Shown here: positions 40,607 through 48,602 of the stretch, in pieces
Numbering within the stretch: the stretch's first letter is position 1
Layout: every line of letters starts with the position of its first letter
Assembly: GCF_011250635.1 (NCBI RefSeq)
Contig: NZ_JAANNP010000005.1
Span: 55,876 to 119,875, forward strand
Direction of reading: 5' to 3'
Source of the DNA: Motilibacter deserti
GTDB taxonomy: Bacteria; Actinomycetota; Actinomycetes; Motilibacterales; Motilibacteraceae
Length of the DNA: 64,000 nucleotides
Translations under genes and position numbers: made by a program
Notes under the pieces: generated by a model
Databases searched by the model: none
Told to the model about the DNA's origin: nothing
Seen by the model: the letters and a program-made list of their open reading frames with translations, nothing else

Positions 40607-41309
40607 CTGCCGCTGCCTCGGCCCCCGCCGGCCGGCGGACGTCCACCTCGACGAGCGCCGGGCGCCGGGCCTCGATGACGACGAGCTCCTCGTGCTGCTG
40701 GCCCGGCTCCACCAGCCCGCGGGCTGCGAGCATGTCGGCGCGCTTGCGCATCACCGGCCCGAACGGCTCGAGAGCGCGCTGCACGACGGACGCCTCGAGC
40801 CCGGCCTGCTTAAGCCGCTCGACCGTGAGCCGCTCGTCCGCGAGCGCGGAGTGGGTGAGCAGGAGCACCCCGTCCTCGGCCAGCACGTCGCCCACGTCCG
40901 CGCAGATGCGGTCGAGCACCGCGCGCCCGTCGCGGCCCGCGTCCCAGCACCGCCCCTGCCGGTGACGGGGCAGCTCGTCGCTCGCCGCGGGGACGTACGG
41001 CGGGTTCGCGAGCACGAGCCCGAACCGCTCCCCGCGGACGGGCGCGAACAGGTCGCCCTGCCGGACCGTGATCGGAGCCCGGTTGAGCCTGCTGTTGAGT
41101 CGGGCGGTCATGACCGAGCGCAGGGACAGGTCGACCGCGGTGACGGCGGCCGCCCCCGCCTTGGCGGCTGCCAGCGCCAGCGCTCCGCCCCCGGTGCCGA
41201 CGTCGAGGACCCGTCGCCCGGTGGCGAGGTCACGGCGCCGCAGGGTCTCCGCGAGGAGCCTGGTGTCGCCCTGTGCTGGATAGGTGCCCGGTAGGCGCAG
41301 CAATATCAC
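40587..41309 (-). CDS. HemK2/MTQ2-like class I methyltransferase
   Basis: 240 residues. SAM site VLDVGTGGGALALAAAKAG and the amide-N-methyltransferase motif NPPYVP are clear, as in glutamine methyltransferases of the PrmC/HemK2 type. Target unknown; the genomic partners are a CDGSH protein and a haem-oxygenase-like diiron enzyme, so a small-molecule substrate is also possible. GTG start with AGGAGA upstream. Promoter not identified. Confidence 0.85.
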   Translation of the reverse strand: MILLRLPGTYPAQGDTRLLAETLRRRDLATGRRVLDVGTGGGALALAAAKAGAAAVTAVDLSLRSVMTARLNSRLNRAPITVRQGDLFAPVRGERFGLVLANPPYVPAASDELPRHRQGRCWDAGRDGRAVLDRICADVGDVLAEDGVLLLTHSALADERLTVERLKQAGLEASVVQRALEPFGPVMRKRADMLAARGLVEPGQQHEELVVIEARRPALVEVDVRRPAGAEAAAGAERAA

Positions 41310-41427
41310 GATTGAGAAGTCTCCTGGCTCCGAGTCGTTTCCGCTCGCCGGAGCTTCTGCCCACCTCGACGCGGCTCAACAGCCCCCGTACCCAGAAGAT
41401 CATCGAGGTGGGCGGTCCACCGTCGCG

Positions 41428-42603
41428 TCAGCGCCCCGGCGGGAGCGGGAGCGGGTCGACGCTCTGGTCGTCGTCGGTCAGGTCTATGCCGAAGTCGGAC
41501 GCGAACACGTTGTGCGTCTCGACCAGCGCGCCGTCCACGCGCTCGTCGAGGGTGAACACCCGCGCGCCGCGCAGGCGGTGGTTCGCGGCTCCGCCGAGGC
41601 CGTACGTGCCGAAGCCCGTCCCGGGCCCGTAGCCGAGCAGGACGCCGTAGTAGTTGCCGACGTAGGTGTTGACGTGGTCGTGGCCGCAGAAGACGCCCTT
41701 GACGTCGCCGCGGTGCTGGATCGCCGAGAACATGCCGGAGTTGAACGGTCCCGGGCACTCCTCCTCGTTGCGCTCTCCGACGATGGAGTGCTTCTGCACC
41801 GCGCGCTGGTGGTCGGCGTCGGTGCGGCTGTCGACCGAGGCGTACCACATGAAGCGGTGCTCCCAGAGCGGGATGTGGATGAACATCAGGCCGGGCACCT
41901 TGCGGCCGTGGCGCTTCTCCAGCTGGGCCGACTCCTCGAGGTACCAGCCGATCTGGTCGCCGCGCAGCCAGTCCCAGTCGGGGTAGCCCCCGAAGTCCTG
42001 CCCCGCGATGGTGTCCGGCGCGTAGCGGCCGCTGTCCAGCATCCACACGTTGAACGCCGGCGCGATGCCCTGCGAGTCGTCGATGAGCAGGCTCATGTTG
42101 CCCGTGCCCGTGATGTCGCGGGCGCCCTTGTCGTTGACGTTCCAGCGGTAGCCGCGGAAGAAGTCGAGCATGGCGGGCTCGTCGAAGCCGGTGCGGCCGG
42201 TCGAGTCCTCGTCGTGGTTGCCGAACGTCGCCGCCCACGGGATCTGCCGGCTCTCCATCGGCTGGATCACGTTGTTGAGCGCCTGCTTCATCTCCGACGT
42301 CGTGCGCGGCCCGCCGTTGATGTTGTCGCCCACGAGGACGACGAGGTCGGGCTGCTCGGAGTCGAGCACCCGGCCCATGAGCTCGAGCGTCCGCCGGTCG
42401 GTCCGGGCGTCGTCCTGCGTGTCGTTGAACTCGACGATCTTGAACCTGCCGTCGGCGTCGAACCGCAGCCGTTTGGGTGCCCGCTCCTGCTTCGCCTCGG
42501 CCGCTGCCGGGAAGCCCGTGCCCATCGCCAGGGCGAGGGCGCCGGCGCCTCCCGCCCGGATGAGGCTCCTGCGGTCGATGCCGCGCTCGGTCGTGCCGTC
42601 CAT
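41428..42603 (-). CDS. Tat-exported calcineurin-like metallophosphoesterase
   Basis: 391 residues. The twin-arginine signal RRSLIRAGGAGALALAMGTGF lies near residues 11-32. Metal-site motifs are EFNDTQDD, LVGDNINGG, TFGNHDE, IHIPLWEH and GVFCGHDHVNTYVG. Resembles the Dcr2/purple-acid-phosphatase-like group of secreted phosphoesterases. ATG 42603 has GGAAGGG 6 nt upstream; the frame extends further upstream without support. Stands alone. Confidence 0.88.
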   Translation of the reverse strand: MDGTTERGIDRRSLIRAGGAGALALAMGTGFPAAAEAKQERAPKRLRFDADGRFKIVEFNDTQDDARTDRRTLELMGRVLDSEQPDLVVLVGDNINGGPRTTSEMKQALNNVIQPMESRQIPWAATFGNHDEDSTGRTGFDEPAMLDFFRGYRWNVNDKGARDITGTGNMSLLIDDSQGIAPAFNVWMLDSGRYAPDTIAGQDFGGYPDWDWLRGDQIGWYLEESAQLEKRHGRKVPGLMFIHIPLWEHRFMWYASVDSRTDADHQRAVQKHSIVGERNEEECPGPFNSGMFSAIQHRGDVKGVFCGHDHVNTYVGNYYGVLLGYGPGTGFGTYGLGGAANHRLRGARVFTLDERVDGALVETHNVFASDFGIDLTDDDQSVDPLPLPPGR

Positions 42604-42863
42604 GGTGGCCCTTCCTCGAGGTCTTCGGGGTCGGGCCATCACGCTGGGTGAGAAGCGTGAGCGCAACGTGAACCCGGGTCAGCGCCCGGGGGAAGCCGGG
42701 GTGACGGGCGCCCTGCACCGGGGGCTCACGTCCGGGCAGGGTCGTGCAGGCGCGGGGCCAGGCCGATGCCCGAGTGCACCATCATCTGCAGCCGATTGCG
42801 CGCACTGTGATTCAGCCCCGAGGCGTCGGCCTCGCGGGCGCCGGCGAGCGGTGCCCGGCTGCG

Positions 42864-43037
42864 TCAGTCCCCGTCGTCGGCGCCGCCGTGTCCGCCGTCG
42901 GCCCAGGCGGGCACGAGGCCGCCGGTGAAGAAGGCGGGGACGGCCGCCACCGGCACGCCGGCCACCCATGTCGCCGCCGGAGGACGGGCGTCGCGCAGCA
43001 GCTGCTCGAGCGGGACCGCGTAGGGGGAGCGCTCCAT
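42864..43037 (-). CDS. small hypothetical protein
   Basis: 57 residues from ATG 43037 (or 74 from GTG 43088). The sequence MERSPYAVPLEQLLRDARPP...PAFFTGGLVPAWADGGHGG is not recognised. Codon third positions are GC-rich and the C-terminus is acidic/Gly-His-rich. Could be a minor real gene or chance; nothing nearby supports a role. Confidence 0.4.
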   Translation of the reverse strand: MERSPYAVPLEQLLRDARPPAATWVAGVPVAAVPAFFTGGLVPAWADGGHGGADDGD

Positions 43038-43461
43038 GCCCTCAGGATGCCCCTGCGGGTGATCGTCAGTCCAGTACGCCCCGGGCACGAATGTGGGGAT
43101 GGCCCGGAGTGCTCTGCGGCCGAGCCGGCCACCGGGCGGCGTGCGAGGCGGAGGTGCCCCGCAGGTGGACCGGGAACGCCGGCGCCCGAGCCGACGTCAC
43201 CGTCCCAACAAGAGGCGTTGCGCCCGCCGTCCTCCTGGCACTGAACGCGATCGTCGTGGTGAACGGCTCGATGCCGTCGCGGCTCGGCGGGATGCACTTC
43301 CTTGGGTGTGCGTTCACGTCGCATTAACAATTCTCGGTCCACCAGCGCAAATCTCGACATTGGCTGCGAGTAGCCCTAGCCTGACGCCGCGTGTGCTGCG
43401 TGGTGCGAGCCACCACGCGCCCCGCACACGGACGACGTGAACTTCGGCTTTCGGAGGGGCA
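43038..43461. other. intergenic region upstream of the haloperoxidase-like gene
   Basis: 424 bp with no supported gene. It contains the promoter at 43354-43382; 43200-43380 is relatively A/T-rich for this genome. Confidence 0.55.
43354..43382 (+). promoter_or_regulatory. promoter of the haloperoxidase-like gene
   Basis: TCGACA (43354-43359), a 17-nt spacer and TAGCCT (43377-43382) give a good sigma-A promoter about 75 nt before GTG 43462. Confidence 0.6.
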
Positions 43462-44286
43462 GTGGGCACGATCACCACCGCGGACGGCACGGAGATCTTC
43501 TACAAGGACTGGGGGAGCGGGCAGCCCATCGTCTTCAGCCACGGCTGGCCGCTCTCGGCCGACGACTGGGATGCCCAGCTGCTGTTCTTCCTCGGCCACG
43601 GCTACCGCGTCATCGCGCACGACCGGCGGGGGCACGGCCGTTCCTCGCAGACCAGCGATGGCCACGACATGGACCACTACGCCGCCGACCTCGCGGCCCT
43701 CACCGAGCAGCTGGACCTGCGCGAGGCCATCCACGTCGGGCACTCCACCGGTGGCGGCGAGGTCGCGCACTACGTCGCTCAGCACGGTGAGGACCGCGTC
43801 GCGCGCGCGGTCCTCATCAGCGCCGTGCCGCCGATCATGGTGCAGACGGAGAGCAACCCCGGTGGCCTGCCGAAGAGCTTCTTCGACGACCTGCAGGCGC
43901 AGCTGGCCGCAAACCGGTCGGGCTTCTACCGCGAGCTGGCGGCGGGGCCGTTCTACGGCTTCAACCGCCCCGGCGTCGAGTCCTCGGAGGCCATCATCCA
44001 GAACTGGTGGCGCCAGGGGATGATGGGCGGGGCGAAGGCCCACTACGACGGCATCGTCGCCTTCTCCCAGACCGACTTCACCGATGACCTGAAGAAGATC
44101 ACGGTGCCGACGCTGGTCATGCACGGCGACGACGACCAGATCGTCCCGTACGCGGACTCGGCGCCGCTGTCCGCGGAGCTCCTGCAGAACGGCACGCTCA
44201 AGACCTACGCCGGGTTCCCGCACGGCATGCCGACGACGCAGGCCGACACCATCAACGCCGACCTGTTGGCCTGGCTGCAGTCCTGA
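43462..44286 (+). CDS. cofactor-free haloperoxidase-like alpha/beta hydrolase
   Basis: 274 residues, matching non-haem chloroperoxidases/aryl esterases over the full length: [37 protein letters not shown], nucleophile [12 protein letters not shown], acid in [10 protein letters not shown] and His in FPHGMP. In vivo these are usually esterases or perhydrolases, with halogenation an in vitro side reaction. GTG start behind CGGAGGGG. Monocistronic, closed by a perfect hairpin. Confidence 0.92.
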   Translation: MGTITTADGTEIFYKDWGSGQPIVFSHGWPLSADDWDAQLLFFLGHGYRVIAHDRRGHGRSSQTSDGHDMDHYAADLAALTEQLDLREAIHVGHSTGGGEVAHYVAQHGEDRVARAVLISAVPPIMVQTESNPGGLPKSFFDDLQAQLAANRSGFYRELAAGPFYGFNRPGVESSEAIIQNWWRQGMMGGAKAHYDGIVAFSQTDFTDDLKKITVPTLVMHGDDDQIVPYADSAPLSAELLQNGTLKTYAGFPHGMPTTQADTINADLLAWLQS

Positions 44287-44313
44287 CGCCGTCGTCCCTG
44301 CCGGGCTCGTCGA

Positions 44314-44357
44314 CAGTTGGCGTCAGCGGTTGCTCCGGCAGCCGCTGACGCCAACTG
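44314..44357 (+). terminator. perfect 16-bp hairpin after the haloperoxidase-like gene
   Basis: Arms 44314-44329 and 44342-44357 (CAGTTGGCGTCAGCGG and its complement) are perfectly complementary around a 12-nt loop, 28 nt past the stop codon. Confidence 0.75.
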
Positions 44358-44389
44358 CTGCGCTCACGGTCCTCGCGTCCCGCCGCGGG

Positions 44390-44395
44390 TAGGCC
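44390..44395 (+). promoter_or_regulatory. -10-like element (TAGGCC) before the DUF2238 gene
   Basis: TAGGCC ends 6 nt before GTG 44402. The last base deviates from TANNNT, so this is a weak member of the leaderless-start series. Confidence 0.3.
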
Positions 44396-44401
44396 AGGGG
44401 C

Positions 44402-45037
44402 GTGGACACACGCACGCTGCTGCTCGGTGACTGGAGCCCGGTCGTACGCGACGGCATCGACCTGCTCCGGATCGGGATCCTCGCCGGCGCCGCCGGGTTC
44501 GCCCTCGCTGGCGATTGGGGCGCAGCGGCGGTCCTCGGGGTCCTCGGGGCGCTGACCCTGCTGGCGCGCGCCCTCAACCTGCCCCGGGTCTACGACCTGT
44601 GCTTCACGGCCGCGATGGCCCTGCAGGGCTACGGGGAGGCGTTCGCCGTCTACGACAGGCTCGTCCGCTTCGACGACCTGGTGCACTTCACGCTCCCGCT
44701 GCTCACCGCCCCCGTGGCCTACATCGCCCTCGCCCGGGCCGAGGTCGTACCGGACCCCAAGGACGAGACGCGGCTCCCGCACTACGTGGGCATCTTCGTC
44801 GTGACGCTCGCGCTCGGGACAGCGCTCGGCGCCGTGTGGGAGATCGTCGAGTGGCGCTCGGACGCCTGGCTGGGCTCGGACCTCTCGATCAGCAACGACG
44901 ACACCGTCGGAGACCTGGTACGCGACACGGCCGGATCACTGGTCGGAGCGGCGCTGCTCGTGGTCTGGGCCCGATGGGGCTGGGGGTCCGTCCGGCGCGT
45001 GCCCGGGGTCAACACGCACGAGGACGTGGACGCGTGA
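44402..45037 (+). CDS. DUF2238 (YjdF-like) integral membrane protein
   Basis: 211 residues, about six transmembrane helices. Family hallmarks are the conserved polar residues within helices, FDDLVHFTLPLL, GAVWEIVEWRSDAWLG and DTVGDLVRDTAGSLVG. Function unknown. GTG start, possibly leaderless. Convergent with the VOC gene. Confidence 0.83.
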   Translation: MDTRTLLLGDWSPVVRDGIDLLRIGILAGAAGFALAGDWGAAAVLGVLGALTLLARALNLPRVYDLCFTAAMALQGYGEAFAVYDRLVRFDDLVHFTLPLLTAPVAYIALARAEVVPDPKDETRLPHYVGIFVVTLALGTALGAVWEIVEWRSDAWLGSDLSISNDDTVGDLVRDTAGSLVGAALLVVWARWGWGSVRRVPGVNTHEDVDA

Positions 45038-45052
45038 GAGCGCCGAGCTTCC

Positions 45053-45784
45053 TCAGCCGCGGCCCAGCACGCAGAACTCGTGGCCCTGCGGGTCGGCCAT
45101 GACCGTCCACGGCACCGAGCCCTGGCCGACGTCGAGGCGGCTCGCGCCGAGTGCCTCGAGGCGGGCCACCTCCGCGTCCTTCGCCTCGACGGGATCCGGC
45201 ACCAGGTCGATGTGGATCCGGCTCCAGGCACCGTGCAGATGGGACGTGCGCAGCAGCTCGAGGTAGGGCCCGACGCCCAGGGGAGACCGCAGCAGGGCGC
45301 GGTCGTCGCTCACCTCGAGCAGGCGCCAGTCCAGCGCCTCGTGCCAGAACCCGGCCATGGCGCGCGGGTCGGGGCAGTCGACGACCACGGCGGCGATCGG
45401 CCCGGTGTCGCGGTGGGCGTCCGCCGGCTCGCGCACGCAGAACAGGTTGCCCTCGGGGTCCGCGAGGACGGTCCAGGGGAGGCCCGCGGAGTCGGCCGGT
45501 GTGGCACCGAGCTCCCTCAGGCGGGCGACGAGCTCGGCGTGGTGTGCGGTCGAGGTGGACGCCAGCTCGAGGTGTACGCGGTCGCGTACGGCCTCCGGGT
45601 CGGGCACGGCCACGAGGTCGATGCACACGGCGGTGGGGTCGGGCCAGGAGAGCCCGACGGGCTCGAGGTTGGTCACGCCCGGCCCTTCGCTCGAGCTCTC
45701 CCAGCCGAGAGCCTCGGCCCAGAACCGCCCGAGCGCCGCGTCGTCGCGCGCCTTGATGTTCACCTGCACGAGCTGCAGAGCCAT
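45053..45784 (-). CDS. tandem VOC-domain (glyoxalase/dioxygenase-superfamily) protein
   Basis: 243 residues made of two VOC modules, about 1-115 (LVQVNIKARDDAALGRFWAEALGW...TVLADPEGNLFCV) and 125-243 (AVVVDCPDPRAMAGFWHEALDW...TVMADPQGHEFCV). Such double-module proteins in actinomycetes are usually of unknown substrate, sometimes resistance or detoxification related. ATG 45784 sits 7 nt after TAGGCT. Confidence 0.87.
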   Translation of the reverse strand: MALQLVQVNIKARDDAALGRFWAEALGWESSSEGPGVTNLEPVGLSWPDPTAVCIDLVAVPDPEAVRDRVHLELASTSTAHHAELVARLRELGATPADSAGLPWTVLADPEGNLFCVREPADAHRDTGPIAAVVVDCPDPRAMAGFWHEALDWRLLEVSDDRALLRSPLGVGPYLELLRTSHLHGAWSRIHIDLVPDPVEAKDAEVARLEALGASRLDVGQGSVPWTVMADPQGHEFCVLGRG

Positions 45785-45791
45785 GACGCGG

Positions 45792-45797
45792 AGCCTA
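45792..45797 (-). promoter_or_regulatory. -10 element (TAGGCT) of the VOC gene
   Basis: Minus-strand TAGGCT ends 7 nt before ATG 45784; leaderless start likely. Confidence 0.55.
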
Positions 45798-45825
45798 TTG
45801 CTGTTGGGTGCGGGCTGGTCGAACG

Positions 45826-45862
45826 CGACCGGCCCGAGCCTGGATAAGGCTCGGGCCGGTCG
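45826..45862 (-). terminator. terminator hairpin of the small membrane-protein gene
   Basis: A perfect 15-bp stem (45826-45840 with 45848-45862) and 7-nt loop lie just past the stop at 45909 on the minus strand. Confidence 0.8.
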
Positions 45863-45908
45863 TCTCTGGCGCGAGGAGTGTCGTCGCCTGCTCGCGGGAC
45901 TGCGAGGG

Positions 45909-46445
45909 CTACCGGTAGCTCGGGGCGGGCTTGAAGAAGCGGTTGGACTCGGGCTTCCAGAGCAGGAAGATGACCGCGGCCGCGACGACGACCTGGACGG
46001 CCCCGAGGACCAGCGACAGCGCCGTCTGCTCCTGGGTCAGCCCCACGAGCCAGAAGAGCACCGCGAGGCCGCCGAGCACCGTGCCGAAGATGCGCGACCA
46101 GTTGGCGCCACGACCGCAGAAGACGGCGTTGAGGATCCAGAGCGCCGCTCCGACGACCGCTCCGATGATCCCGACCGTGACCCCGACGGCGACGGCGGTG
46201 TCGATCTCCGAGGCGGTGAGGTCGCCCTGGTCCTCGAGCTGCTCGCGGATCGCGTCGATGCCGAGCAGCGAGGCCAGGATGGACAGCGCCGAGAGCGCTG
46301 CGCCGACGTACATCAGCTTCACCGCCAGGTCGACCGACTTCGGTCGCGGGCCGCGCTGCTGCTGCTCCGGCGGCGCGGCCGGGGCGTTCGGCACGCCGTA
46401 CTGGTTGAAGCCACCGGGGGGAGGGGCGGAGGGATAGTCCGTCAT
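45909..46445 (-). CDS. membrane protein with Pro-rich N-terminus, unknown function
   Basis: 178 residues: a Pro/Gln/Tyr-rich cytoplasmic start (SAPPPGGFNQYGVPNAPAAPPEQQQ), then four predicted transmembrane helices (about 43-62, 85-108, 120-137, 143-163) and a short basic tail. Common architecture in actinomycetes; no family I can name. ATG 46445 is 8 nt after TAGGGT. Confidence 0.8.
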   Translation of the reverse strand: MTDYPSAPPPGGFNQYGVPNAPAAPPEQQQRGPRPKSVDLAVKLMYVGAALSALSILASLLGIDAIREQLEDQGDLTASEIDTAVAVGVTVGIIGAVVGAALWILNAVFCGRGANWSRIFGTVLGGLAVLFWLVGLTQEQTALSLVLGAVQVVVAAAVIFLLWKPESNRFFKPAPSYR

Positions 46446-46453
46446 GGGCCTTC

Positions 46454-46459
46454 ACCCTA
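46454..46459 (-). promoter_or_regulatory. -10 element (TAGGGT) of the membrane-protein gene
   Basis: Minus-strand TAGGGT ends 8 nt before ATG 46445, another leaderless-type arrangement. Confidence 0.5.
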
Positions 46460-46531
46460 GGGGGCGAAGCGGGCGAAAGTCGCGCGCCGCCACGGTCGTT
46501 GCGAGAACAGCCTCGACGGCATGACGGCCGG

Positions 46532-46877
46532 ATGCGACGTGGGAAGATCCGCCTGGTGATTTCGCTTCAGTGCAAGCGAGTGAGGCGAACAGGCGTCCTC
46601 CCGGGGTGGCGGTCCGCAATGACCAGGCCAACGCAGTCGCGCAACGTCTGGGTTGGGGCGTGGCGTGGTCACCGTGGTGCCCGTGACCGGCAACACGACC
46701 AAGCTGCTCCCCTCTCAGGTGCTGCTTCCGGCCGAGGACACGGGCTTGCACGTGGACTCGAAGGCGCAGGCCGAGCAGGTGTGCAGGCGAGCTGACGCCA
46801 GCTTCGCCCATCGCGAGGCTCGCCTAGGTCGAACGGTCAGTGGTGGCAAGCGTGTGGTGCGGGCACCAGTCCGCTAG
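46532..46877 (+). pseudogene. degenerate MazF/PemK-type toxin gene
   Basis: Three reading frames together spell a MazF-like protein. ATG 46532 opens MRRGKIRLV; a different frame then gives VQASEANRRPPGVAVRNDQANAVAQRLG (about 46570-46660), and a third gives VVTVVPVTGNTTKLL and SQVLLPAEDTGLHVDSKAQAEQV (about 46665-46780). The second shift coincides with a 5-bp tandem duplication (GCGTGGCGTG near 46659). The C-terminal part no longer resembles MazF. No antitoxin gene is recognisable upstream. A dead toxin-antitoxin remnant. Confidence 0.8.
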
Positions 46878-46944
46878 CAACTGCTGCCAGAAGGGGGGAT
46901 CAGCCTTCTGTGGCCCGCCGCGGCTGTGTGGGTGAGACGCTGGG

Positions 46945-47457
46945 GTGGTGTTCCAAAGAACTCGGCTGTCTCTGGTCGTGCCTGCCGTCTTGCTCGCGCT
47001 CGCAGGCTGCACCGGGGGAGACTCCGCACCTTCCTCGGACGCTGCTTCGGTTCCCTCGGCATCACCAACGTCCGAGAGGCTTGTCTCGCCTGCGCCGGAG
47101 GGCCGCCCGGTTGAGACTCTTCCGCCACTCGAGCAGGGCCTGTCGGACACTCGACCGGTCCTGGACCTGGCTGGACGCAGCGGGTCGCGGACCTACCGGG
47201 TCCGCGCTTCTGATCCGACCCGAGAGCTCGCCGCTCGAATTGCATGTGTAGGGGCCGGCGGCAGCGTCAAGCTGGAGTTAGAAAGTTTCGATCAGCTCGC
47301 GACGTCCGAGGGCCAGTGCGACGGGACGCCGTCCGACTACGTTTCCTTGGACGCGCGACAGGCGTCGGTCACGGTGACGACGACTGATGGTGTGCGGTGG
47401 TCGCTACTTGTCGAAGATCCCGAGACCAGCCTGTTCGAGGACACCGACACTCGATAA
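46945..47457 (+). CDS. putative lipoprotein of unknown function
   Basis: 170 residues. Signal peptide with lipobox LAGC (Cys about residue 22), a Ser/Pro/Ala-rich spacer, then a beta-rich domain (SRTYRVRASDPTRELAARIACVGAGGSVKLELESF...VSLDARQASVTVTTTDGVRWSLLVEDP). Predicted to be membrane-anchored outside the cell. Start GTG 46945 lacks a strong ribosome binding site. GC is lower than the flanking core genome. Not recognised. Confidence 0.72.
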   Translation: MVFQRTRLSLVVPAVLLALAGCTGGDSAPSSDAASVPSASPTSERLVSPAPEGRPVETLPPLEQGLSDTRPVLDLAGRSGSRTYRVRASDPTRELAARIACVGAGGSVKLELESFDQLATSEGQCDGTPSDYVSLDARQASVTVTTTDGVRWSLLVEDPETSLFEDTDTR

Positions 47458-47854
47458 ATCACAGTGTCGCTACTCTTCCGTCTTGCTCCTTCCGATGACT
47501 GCGAAGGAACTCACAGAACGTTTGGCGACTTGTCAGCCCGGACTCCTGAGAATTCCCGGCGGTGCGCACTCAACCGGGGGCGGCGGTCGGACGGCTTCGG
47601 CGTGCGGCGTATGCGCCCCAGGTGGCGCCGGCGTGCCGTGCGGGGGTCTCGGCGATCTGTGGCCGTAGCCGAGGGCTGAGCAGCGACCGCTGGCGAATCC
47701 GCACTGGTTGACAGGTAGCAGCCGGTATCAGTAGGGGACGTATCGGGCGAACGTGCAGGAGTCTCCCGATGTAGGCCGCCCCGGTGACGATGGGATGCAC
47801 GCAAAGCAGTGATCTCAGTCCGTGTGACAAGGTGAACGATGCGATGATGGCCGT
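47458..47854. other. gene-free stretch, lower GC
   Basis: About 400 bp with no start/stop structure or family match in any frame. The base composition is visibly less GC-rich than the core genes. It reads like decayed sequence. Confidence 0.55.
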
Positions 47855-48195
47855 GTGTCGCACGACTCTCTCATCCTCAGACCTAGCGAGAACCAGAAGA
47901 GGCGGTCTCGATCACGCGCTGCTCTCGGCCTCAACGCGTGGCGCGCCGGTGCCGTTGCCGTCGTTGTTGGAGTTCTGGCCGTCCTCTCGTGGTGGGTTCT
48001 GGCACTGAAGCTGGGCGAGGCCAACCTCGTGGCCTACGACGGGGATGCTCCCGTCTATGACGTCTTCCACGTCAGCAAGTCGATCGTGGCGTGGGCGGCG
48101 GTCGCCGTCACGAGCACGTTGTGTCTGTCGCGCTTGCGCTGTTCGCAGCCATCGTTCGCGCGATCGTGGCGCTCGACTATGCGCGCGACGCGTGA
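47855..48195 (+). pseudogene. frameshifted small membrane protein gene
   Basis: From ATG or GTG near 47855 the frame codes a basic N-terminus (ENQKRRSRSR), a transmembrane helix (AVAVVVGVLAVLSWWVLAL) and SKSIVAWAAVAVTST. After about 48118 this frame turns into Cys/Arg/Ser-rich junk running to 48256, whereas the -1 frame continues sensibly as a second helix (SVALALFAAIVRAIVALDYARDA) and stops at 48193-48195. A one-base loss near 48111-48121 would explain it: real mutation or sequencing error. Not recognised as a family. Confidence 0.55.
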
Positions 48196-48256
48196 ATGTC
48201 GGGATGAACGAGGAGGCGAATCCGACGGCTCTGAGCTAGTGTTTGGGCTGGCGTAG

Positions 48257-48602
48257 TGTCTTGAAGGAGAAGCGGAACTCGGCCTCTCTGTAGGTGCGAG
48301 CGGGGTGCCCCATCGAAGGCCACCCCGCCTCACTCGCATCGGATGCACGAGTTGGTCATCAGATGCAAGTCGCTGCAGCGACATCTGGAGGCACCTCAGC
48401 GAGAGTCCGTGCGCCCTCAGGGCAGGGGAGCTACACGGGACGGGCCATCGTGCACCTGACGCCAGACAGGCTCCGTCCAGGTTGACATAATCTCTCTTAT
48501 CGGCGGGGGCTCGGGGGCTTACCCACCCCTGGCACGCAGGCCCGTGACACAACCAGGCGCGCACGTCGCTCCAGATCGGACCCGTCATCCCGCTCCAGTC
48601 GA
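48257..48602. other. gene-free stretch carrying the dif-like site
   Basis: 346 bp with no supported coding sequence; the notable content is the Xer-like site at 48480-48507. Confidence 0.55.
48480..48507 (-). other. dif/Xer-recombination-like site
   Basis: Read on the minus strand the 28 bp are an 11-bp XerC-like arm CCCGCCGATAA, a 6-bp centre GAGAGA, and an 11-bp XerD-like arm TTATGTCAACC. The arm ends ATAA...TTATG, the arm lengths, and the 6-bp centre all fit bacterial dif (E. coli arms GGTGCGCATAA and TTATGTTAAAT). It lies in non-coding, decayed sequence. It may be the chromosomal dif or a dif-like site of an integrated element. Confidence 0.6.

Noticed and set aside
48482-48500. TTGACATAAT read as a promoter -35
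   Set aside because: No TANNNT at 16-19 nt downstream and no gene follows on the plus strand; the dif-like interpretation explains the whole 28 bp better.
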